From Streptomyces sp. GS7 (GTDB taxonomy: Bacteria; Actinomycetota; Actinomycetes; Streptomycetales; Streptomycetaceae), in assembly GCF_009834125.1 (NCBI RefSeq), contig NZ_CP047146.1, positions 4,209,501 through 4,273,500 on the forward strand: a stretch of DNA of 64,000 bases, in the 5' to 3' direction. The notes under the pieces are model-generated. The model searched no databases, was not told the DNA's origin, and saw only the letters and a program-made list of their open reading frames with translations. The position numbers and the translations under genes are program-made. Shown here in pieces: positions 58,592 through 64,000 of this stretch (its first letter is position 1; the number at the start of each line of letters is the position of its first letter).

Positions 58592-58887
58592 CGATCGCTC
58601 TCCTTCGCGAAGAAGACCGCGGCTTTTCGCAGCACCTCGATCGTCTTGGCCTGTTCGGCGTTCTGTCGGCGCAGCCGCTTGAGCTCCTCACGCTCGGCCG
58701 TGGTGAGCTCACCGGGCCGTCCCTCGCCCCGGTCTGTCTTGGCCTGGCGGTACCAGCCGCGCAGGGACTCCGAGCTGATGCCCAGATCCCGGGCCACCGC
58801 GGTGACCGTCTTGCCCGTGGAGTCCACGAGCGCGATCGCGTCCCGCTTGAACTCCTCGGTGTACCGCTTCGTGTACTTGTTTCCCAC
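58588..58887 (-). CDS. IS3-family transposase OrfA
   Basis: 99 residues. N-terminal HTH of the HTH_Tnp_1 type (YTEEFKRDAIALVDSTGKTV then ARDLGISSESLRGWYRQA) followed by a leucine-zipper helix (ELKRLRRQNAEQAKTIEVLR). It provides end recognition and joins OrfB by frameshifting or coupling; here the junction is ATGA. Confidence 0.93.
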   Translation of the reverse strand: MGNKYTKRYTEEFKRDAIALVDSTGKTVTAVARDLGISSESLRGWYRQAKTDRGEGRPGELTTAEREELKRLRRQNAEQAKTIEVLRKAAVFFAKESDR

Positions 58888-58941
58888 CTGGTGCTACTTC
58901 CTCTGGAACCTCAGGTCCCAGTCTCCAGGTGTCCACGATCA

Positions 58942-59314
58942 AGGAGAAGGCTCACACCAGCCCCTCGCCCACGGTCTCGGTCGGCCACTGGTTCGTCAGC
59001 GGCTTCGCCGCAGCGCACGGAGAAATGCCCGTCCAGCGTCACGAGCCGGGCGGCCATCTTCAGGTGCTCGCGGATGTGGTCGGCGAAGGCAGGCTTCCCC
59101 GCCTCCCAGGCGTCGCGGCCCCGCTTGTGGACGTGGGCAGCCTGTGCGGCACCGGCAGCCAGGCGTAGCCGGGGCCGGGCAGACGTGCGACGCGGAAGCT
59201 CTGCCAGCTGTCGGACCCGCTGCTGCCTTCGAGACATCCGCAGTCGCGAGCCAGGTCCGCCCACCGGTCGACCTTGGTACGCCGGCGGCAGCGTTCGCAC
59301 GCGTACCAGAGCAT
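58942..59314 (-). pseudogene. Frameshifted zinc-finger-like hypothetical gene, cut by IS3
   Basis: ATG 59314 starts MLWYACERCRRRTKVDRWAD then LARDCGCLEG, a Cys-rich module, and continues to GPGYAWLPVP near 59160. From there AAQAAHVHKRGRDAWEAGKP and FADHIREHLKMAARLVTLDG continue in another frame until the IS3 end. A single-base shift explains the break, and the 3' end is removed by the insertion. No function is recognised. Confidence 0.5.
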
Positions 59315-59504
59315 CGGCGAGACCGGGAAGCCGATGCCGGCACCGCCTGTCGACGGAACGACTGGCCTCCCTGGCGGGGAAGGCCAGACCACGGGCCGCG
59401 ACTCAACGCCAAAGGGTTCGCCGCTGCTCGGAACGGCACTCGAACTTGATCGACGTTCGCTGTTCGCGGGTGGCCGCGGCCTGTCACTGAAAGCAGGACT
59501 GCCC

Positions 59505-59700
59505 TCAGTTGCGCGGGGTGGCGCGCAGGTGCAGGCCGGTGGTTGCGAGGCCTCTGAAGGTGGTGACTTGGTAGGTGGGTTGTGGTCCGGGCGGTTCGCT
59601 CAGGTGGTAGCGGTGGGCGGTGTGTGCGGTCAGGAGGGTGAGCATCGTCATGGCCAGAGCGGCTCCCTCGCAGCCGTGGGCCAATGCGGTGGGCTGACAA
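59505..59700 (-). pseudogene. Cytochrome P450 C-terminal remnant
   Basis: A start-less frame reads AHGCEGAALAMTMLTLLTAH then TAHRYHLSEPPGPQPTYQVT and TFRGLATTGLHLRATPRN, ending at 59505. HGCEG fits the heme-loop pattern His-x-Cys-x-Gly and the rest the C-terminal helix and strand of a P450. The other 85 percent of the gene is absent. Confidence 0.5.
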
Positions 59701-59816
59701 GGCCGTTGGAGTGCCTCGCGCTTCGCGGTGACGCTCCGGCACTCCGCGCCGGCATCGCGGGACGCGCTCTACCACCGCCCTTCAAAGACTCTGCTGAGAA
59801 TGTCGCAACAGGGTTG

Positions 59817-60000
59817 TCAGGCCGCGAGGATGAGGGCATCGAAGCGAGAGGCCTGGGGGTAGCCGAATATGCGGCCGGGGCGGGGGGTGGGCAGGTTGCG
59901 GTAGCGGGTGTGGCGCAGGCCGGTGACGCGCACGGCTTGGGAGATCGTGGCTTCGACGTCGGCCCGGACCTTGTAGCGGGCCTTTCACGCGTCGGTGTCC
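59817..60000 (-). pseudogene. Transposase C-terminal remnant (IS1182/IS5-like)
   Basis: The frame ARYKVRADVEATISQAVRVT then GLRHTRYRNLPTPRPGRIFG, ending SRFDALILAA with a stop at 59817, resembles the C-terminal end of DDE transposases of the IS1182 type. Upstream codons are in disarray. One more scar in the decayed zone. Confidence 0.45.
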
Positions 60001-60321
60001 TGGGCCTGGCGGTCATGCTGGGACTGGCGGCTGCTGTGGTGCGGGGCCGGCCCCAGCCGTTCCATGCCCCGCTCGGCCGCGGTCATGAAGAGGGCGGCGG
60101 TGGTGAGGGTGGGGTGTTGACCTGCACGCACGCCCGCGCGCTCGAAAGGGGGCCGCAGAGCTGAATGTGCCAAGGCGCGCTGAGCAAAGTCCGGACTCCT
60201 CCCATACGGGACGCCCACTCGGCTTCGACCGCGGCTTGAGGGTTCCCGGCGGTTCGGCCCCGGACCGCCGCGCGGACGCCGGAAAAGTCTCCGGAGTCCG
60301 TTCAACGAAACACTTGAACTC
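60001..60321. other. Intergenic region
   Basis: No gene supported; open frames are shadows. It lies between the transposase remnant and the DHA2 efflux gene and should contain the latter's promoter. No clear ribosome binding site precedes the ATG at 60322. Confidence 0.4.
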
Positions 60322-61839
60322 ATGCATCCCCGAGACACCGAACCCCGCGAGTCGACGCCTGCTCTCGACACCCGCGCTGCCACCACCCGAGGTCCCGCAA
60401 CCACAGCACGGCGCCGTTGGTGGACTCTCCTGGCGGTCAGCGCGGCCCAACTCCTTGTGGTCCTGGACGGGACGATCGTGAACATCGCGCTGCCCTCCGC
60501 TCAGCGCGCGCTCGGACTGTCCGACGCGAACCGGCAATGGGCGATCACCGCGTATGCCGTGGCCTTCGGCGGACTGCTGTTGATCGGCGGCAGGGTCGGC
60601 AGTGCACTCGGCCACCGCCGAACGTTCCTCGTCGGCCTGGTCGGCTTCGCCGTCTCGTCCGCTCTGGGCGGGGCCGCGGTGAACCCCGGGATGCTGTTCG
60701 GAGCCAGGGCTCTGCAAGGTGCCTTCGCCGCCGCGCTCGCGCCCGCGGGGCTGTCGCTGCTGACCACGACTTTCACCGAACCGCGCGAACGCGGGCGGGC
60801 GTTCGGGGTGTTCGCCGCGGTCGGCGCCGCCGGGTCGGCCCTCGGCCTGGTCGCCGGGGGACTGCTGACCGAGTACGCCGGCTGGCGGTGGTGCCTTTAC
60901 GTCAACGTTCCCGTCGCACTGCTCGCCGTGCTGGTCGCGGCACCGATACCACGGGACCGCCCCGCCCGCGGCGACGGACGGCTCGACCTTGCGGGTGCAC
61001 TGCTCAGTGCGGCGGGCTTCGCCGCGGTGGTGTACGGCTGCAACGAGGCCGAACCGCTCGGCTGGGGTTCGCCGGAGGTACTGGCACTGCTGACCGGAGG
61101 CGTTCTGCTGCTGGCCGCGTTCGCCACCGTCGAGGCGCGTGCCCATCGTCCGCTGCTGCCGCTCAGGGTGCTGCTGCACCGCGCCCGCGCAGGTGCGTTC
61201 CTCTCGATCACCCTGATGTTCATCGCGATGTTCGGCTTCTACCTGTTCCTGAGCTACTACACCCAGACCGTCCTGGGCTACTCGCCCGTCCAGGCGGGCC
61301 TCACGCTCACCCTCAACGCGCTGGCCGCCCTGCTCGGCTCCACCCTCATCGCCGGGCGACTGCACGGCCGCGTCGCGCCGGCCGCGCTGATCCTGCCGGG
61401 CCTGCTCGCCGCAGCCGCCGGAATGCTCCTCCTGACGCGCCTGACATCGCAGAGCACGCACATCCTGCCGCTGTACCTGGCACCCGCACTGATCCTCACC
61501 GGCCTCGGCCTCGGCTGCGTCCTGCCCCCGACCGCCGCCCTGGCCACCGCCGACGTACCGCACCGCGACATCGGAGCCGCCTCGGCCACGTACCACGCCT
61601 CCCAGCAACTCGGCGCCGCACTCGGTGCCGCGCTGCTCAACACCATCGCGGCCGGCGCCACGGCGGCATACCGGGCAGCGACACGCCACGCCACACCGAC
61701 CGCGGCAACCATCCACGGTTACACCACCGCCCTGACCGTCGCCTTCGGCATCCTCCTCGCCGCCGCCTGCATCGCCGCACCGCTCACCGCTACCCGCGCC
61801 GCACGGGGATCGACCACGCACGCGGGAGAGCGGCACTGA
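60322..61839 (+). CDS. DHA2-family MFS drug transporter (EmrB/QacA type)
   Basis: 505 residues with about 14 membrane helices. Motifs: D1 LVVLDGTIVNIALPSAQRAL in helix 1, loop LLIGGRVGSALGHRRTFLVG, antiporter motif C region GAAGSALGLVAGGLLTEYAG. It would expel drugs or a metabolite in exchange for protons. No adjacent regulator is seen, unlike the marR-linked pump at 1.5 kb. The start MHPRDTEPRES lacks a strong ribosome binding site. Confidence 0.92.
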   Translation: MHPRDTEPRESTPALDTRAATTRGPATTARRRWWTLLAVSAAQLLVVLDGTIVNIALPSAQRALGLSDANRQWAITAYAVAFGGLLLIGGRVGSALGHRRTFLVGLVGFAVSSALGGAAVNPGMLFGARALQGAFAAALAPAGLSLLTTTFTEPRERGRAFGVFAAVGAAGSALGLVAGGLLTEYAGWRWCLYVNVPVALLAVLVAAPIPRDRPARGDGRLDLAGALLSAAGFAAVVYGCNEAEPLGWGSPEVLALLTGGVLLLAAFATVEARAHRPLLPLRVLLHRARAGAFLSITLMFIAMFGFYLFLSYYTQTVLGYSPVQAGLTLTLNALAALLGSTLIAGRLHGRVAPAALILPGLLAAAAGMLLLTRLTSQSTHILPLYLAPALILTGLGLGCVLPPTAALATADVPHRDIGAASATYHASQQLGAALGAALLNTIAAGATAAYRAATRHATPTAATIHGYTTALTVAFGILLAAACIAAPLTATRAARGSTTHAGERH

Positions 61840-61960
61840 ACAGCCCTGAACCGCCCTGAACGCAGCGCGAGTTCGCATGGCAGGATCGGCGGTGGCAATG
61901 GTCTCGCCAGGCGTCAGGGTGTGCTGGGGGCCGACCGGGTATCGAGAGGAGCCACAGCCG

Positions 61961-62857
61961 TTGACACCGATCCACGTGACGACATGGGACGAGACCGGTG
62001 GCCAGGGCCCGCCCGCGGTCTTCGTGCACAACATCTTCACCTGGGGCTGTGACGAGACGTACGGCTTCGCGGCACAACGCCCGTTGGCCGACCGCTATCG
62101 CCTGTTGCTGGTGGATCGGCGCGGCTACGGCCACAGCCCCGACACCGCCCGCAGCGACGTCGAGGCCGACGCCGACGACCTCATCGCGCTCCTCACCCAA
62201 CTGCCTGACCTGCCTGACCTGCCTGACCAACCTAAAACGTCTGAACCCTCCGTACTGCCCGAACCAACTGCACCGCCCGAGCCGTCCGACCTGCCCGGCG
62301 GCCGCGGCGGCGGTGCACATCTGGTCGGACACGGCAACGGCGGGGTGGCCGCGATGCTCGCCGCCGCCCGCCGGCCCGACCTCGTCCGGTCGTTGACACT
62401 GATCCAGCCCTCCGCATTCACCGCCGCCGCCCGGCATCCCGCCGTCGCGGCGCTGCTGGAGCGGGTGGGGGAGGCGGCACCCGGCGTGCCGGACTCCATG
62501 ACGGCACAGGAATTCCTGCGCGCCTCCACCGAAGGCATCGGGCTGCCCATGCCGCAGCCGACCGCACAGCGGCTGAGGGCGGTGGCCACCTCGATGCACG
62601 AGCGGCCGATCTGGGAAGCCCAGGTGCCGCTCGAACCCCTGCGCACGGCTCCCTGGCCGACGCTGGTGATCTGCGGAACCTGGCAGGACGCCCCCGAGCC
62701 GTACCGCACCTACGTCGGCGAACCGCTGATGGCCTGCGCCGAGGCCGTAACGGAGGCCCTCGGTGCCCGCGCCCGCCTGCTGCGCGTCCCGGGGTTCTAT
62801 CCCCACACCGAACAGCCCGCCGCCGTCAACACGGCCCTGCGGCAGCTCTGGGCTTGA
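61961..62857 (+). CDS. Alpha/beta hydrolase lacking the nucleophilic serine
   Basis: 298 residues from TTG 61961, chosen for GAGGAG at 9 nt; ATG 61877 would add non-conserved residues. Fold features: PPAVFVHNIFTWGCDETYGF, LLLVDRRGYGHSPD, AAARRPDLVRSLTLIQPSAF and the late histidine in FYPHTEQPAAVN. The nucleophile elbow, normally G-H-S-x-G, reads GAHLVGHGNGGVAAML, so Ser is Gly. A 35-residue Pro/Asp/Glu-rich insert with a LPD repeat precedes it. Probably catalytically dead in the classical sense, or acting as a binding protein. Confidence 0.82.
   Translation: MTPIHVTTWDETGGQGPPAVFVHNIFTWGCDETYGFAAQRPLADRYRLLLVDRRGYGHSPDTARSDVEADADDLIALLTQLPDLPDLPDQPKTSEPSVLPEPTAPPEPSDLPGGRGGGAHLVGHGNGGVAAMLAAARRPDLVRSLTLIQPSAFTAAARHPAVAALLERVGEAAPGVPDSMTAQEFLRASTEGIGLPMPQPTAQRLRAVATSMHERPIWEAQVPLEPLRTAPWPTLVICGTWQDAPEPYRTYVGEPLMACAEAVTEALGARARLLRVPGFYPHTEQPAAVNTALRQLWA
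62201..62227 (+). repeat. 9-bp tandem repeat, three copies
   Basis: CTGCCTGAC is repeated three times within the alpha/beta hydrolase gene and encodes LPD repeats at the start of its proline-rich insert. Length variation by slippage is likely. Confidence 0.9.
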
Positions 62858-63212
62858 CCTCCTCGCCCGCCTGTTGGAGGGCGATGCCCGCCTGCCGCGC
62901 CGTTGTCGGGTGCGGCGTCGGGCGGGTTCCTGTTTCCCTGCGCTGTGCCGGTACGGGCACCGGTCTTACCAGCGCTCCGCAGGCTGTCACCACCAGTCCG
63001 GTGGCCTTGGAGGCATTGGCGACGTTGACCGCCGCGTTGACGTCTCGGTCCGGGACGGTCCCGCACGCTCCGCACGTCCACTGTCGGATGTGGAGGAGCC
63101 TGGGGCCGTCCTTGACGCCGCAGGCCGAGCAGACCTGGGAGGTGGGCTCGAACCGTCCGATGCGCACGGAGGCGCGGTCGTACCGGCGCCCGGGGACACC
63201 ACCGCATCGCCC
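62826..63212 (-). pseudogene. IS200/IS605-type TnpB, C-terminal remnant
   Basis: The frame RYDRASVRIGRFEPTSQVCS then ACGVKDGPRLLHIRQWTCGA and CGTVPDRDVNAAVNVANA contains the zinc ribbon and final Asp (DRD) of the RuvC domain of TnpB, followed by the usual C-terminal tail ending RQAGIALQQAGEEVKP. The N-terminal three quarters are missing. The 3' end overlaps the hydrolase gene end on the other strand, and the break abuts the leucine-rich-repeat gene. Confidence 0.75.
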
Positions 63213-63932
63213 TCACACCAGGACGACGCAGCCCCGGCGTTCCAACGCGGCCAGCAACCGCGGGGACGGCTCGCAGGCGTTCCAGCGCAGATCCAGCTTC
63301 TCCAGCGAGGGCATCTGAGCCACCCAGTCGGGCAGTTGGCCGATCCGGTTGCTGCGCACGTCGAGCCGGCGGAGCAGTGGCAGCCCGGCCAGCACTTCGG
63401 GAAGCTCGGTCAGGGCGTTCTCCCGCAGGTCCACAAGGCGTAGTTCGTGAAGCCCGGCGACGGACGGCGGCAGGCTCTCGACGGCGTTGCCCCGAAGCCA
63501 GAGTTCGCGCAGGTCGCGGAGGGCGCCGATGCTCTCGGCCAGTGCGGTCAGCCGGTTGTGCTGCGCCCGCAGCTCGATGAGGGAGGTCATCCGGCCGATG
63601 GCCTCGGGGAGGACGGTGAGCGCGTTCTCGCCGATGTTGAGGTAGCGCAGCCGCGTCAGGTTGCCCAGTCCGTCCGGGAGCGTCGAGAGGCGGTTGTCGT
63701 GCAGATACAGGCAGCCGCTCAGGCCGGTCAGGTCACCGATGTCATCCGGCACCGAGGTGAGGTGGTTGTGACCGAGGTCCAAAGTGGTCAGCCGGCGCAG
63801 CTGTCCGATGCCGGACGGGAGGGTCGCGAGCCCGTTGTCCGCGAGAATCAGTACCTCCAACTCCGCATGCCGCCAGACGGATTCGGGTACTTCTCCGAGC
63901 TGCTGACGCCAGAGGTTCAGCACAGTGCGCAC
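63213..63932 (-). CDS. Leucine-rich-repeat protein
   Basis: 239 residues, GTG 63932 with AAGGAG. Almost the whole protein is about nine 23-residue repeats of the bacterial/ROCO-like type (for example LEVLILADNGLATLPSGIGQ, LTTLDLGHNHLTSVPDDIGD, LRYLNIGENALTVLPEAIGR, LRRLDVRSNRIGQLPDWVAQ). There is no signal peptide or membrane helix, so it is a cytoplasmic protein-interaction solenoid. Partner unknown. Its stop coincides with the beginning of the TnpB remnant. Confidence 0.93.
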   Translation of the reverse strand: MRTVLNLWRQQLGEVPESVWRHAELEVLILADNGLATLPSGIGQLRRLTTLDLGHNHLTSVPDDIGDLTGLSGCLYLHDNRLSTLPDGLGNLTRLRYLNIGENALTVLPEAIGRMTSLIELRAQHNRLTALAESIGALRDLRELWLRGNAVESLPPSVAGLHELRLVDLRENALTELPEVLAGLPLLRRLDVRSNRIGQLPDWVAQMPSLEKLDLRWNACEPSPRLLAALERRGCVVLV

Positions 63933-64000
63933 GGCGTGACTCCTTCCGCTCCCGATCAGTTCGCCCTGGGCGACATGGCCGTCAGCGCGGTCTGCGTGAT
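63933..64000. promoter_or_regulatory. Upstream region of the LRR gene, window edge
   Basis: Holds the ribosome binding site AAGGAG (minus strand) of the leucine-rich-repeat gene and presumably its promoter; too short to say more. Confidence 0.4.

Larger units (their letters stand above)
57681..58941. mobile_element. IS3-family insertion sequence
   Basis: Terminal inverted repeats TGATCTTGGACAC (57681-57693) and GTGTCCACGATCA (58929-58941) match with one difference and have the TG...CA ends of the family. Inside are orfA and orfB on the minus strand, overlapping by ATGA. Both look intact. No direct repeat of flanking DNA is evident, so the flanks have probably been rearranged since insertion. 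Confidence 0.9.

Overview
The window is high-GC actinobacterial DNA. Its codon use, strong purine-rich ribosome binding sites, frequent GTG starts, coupled ATGA/GTGA junctions and gene families (BlaI/M56 pairs, DUF6415, DUF3761, SCO4402-type proteins, IS607, IS30 and IS3 elements) all point to Streptomyces or a close relative. There are few core genes and many regulators, exported proteins, secondary-metabolism enzymes and broken genes, which suggests an accessory or chromosome-arm region. I found no rRNA, tRNA or CRISPR array.

Layout. 0-4.9 kb: end of a GH15 glycosidase, a marR-MFS efflux operon, an isochorismatase-fold protein and an exported histidine phosphatase. 4.9-6.0 kb: a decayed stretch with pieces of a Gfo/Idh dehydrogenase and a TetR regulator. 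5.9-10.1 kb: a small KAS III / acyl carrier protein / alpha-beta hydrolase operon, a CE4-fold deacetylase with a MerR-type dyad upstream, and an acetyltransferase. 10.3-15.8 kb: a Clp/Hsp100 ATPase and a complete ferredoxin / ferredoxin reductase / cytochrome P450 operon. 15.9-20.0 kb: two BlaI-type modules (glycosyltransferase-deacetylase-BlaI and BlaI-M56 protease) that share a TAC-N5-GTA operator. 20.5-28.2 kb: a membrane acyltransferase, a ferredoxin-MBL protein, an FAD oxidoreductase, a beta-lactamase-fold hydrolase, a small secreted protein and an acetyltransferase.

28.2-30.9 kb is an apparently intact IS607-family transposon with serine recombinase TnpA and a large RNA-guided-nuclease-like TnpB. 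31-36.7 kb is a run of exported proteins (lipoproteins, lipase, DUF4344 peptidase, proline-rich membrane protein). 36.7-44.2 kb holds an SpoU methyltransferase fused to a MarR-like domain, a divergent LysR/glutamine-amidotransferase pair, an SDR, and a MerR-controlled FAD monooxygenase. 44.7-49.7 kb holds an exported amidase, a DUF2127 membrane protein, and a TetR module whose operator recurs in front of a divergent amidase / MBL-hydrolase pair.

49.7-60.0 kb looks like the remains of an integrated element: a frameshifted tyrosine integrase, small secreted proteins, an IS30 transposase fused in frame to a polymorphic-toxin tip followed by its immunity gene, XRE-CYTH and DUF6415 genes, a cold-shock gene, a resolvase cut by an IS3 element, and P450 and transposase fragments. 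The window ends with a DHA2 efflux pump, an alpha/beta hydrolase lacking its catalytic serine, a TnpB remnant and a leucine-rich-repeat protein. The most interesting signals are the three BlaI-type operators, the TetR operator family, the transposase-toxin chimera, the TrmH-MarR fusion and the IS607 TnpB tail that overlaps a possible guide RNA.
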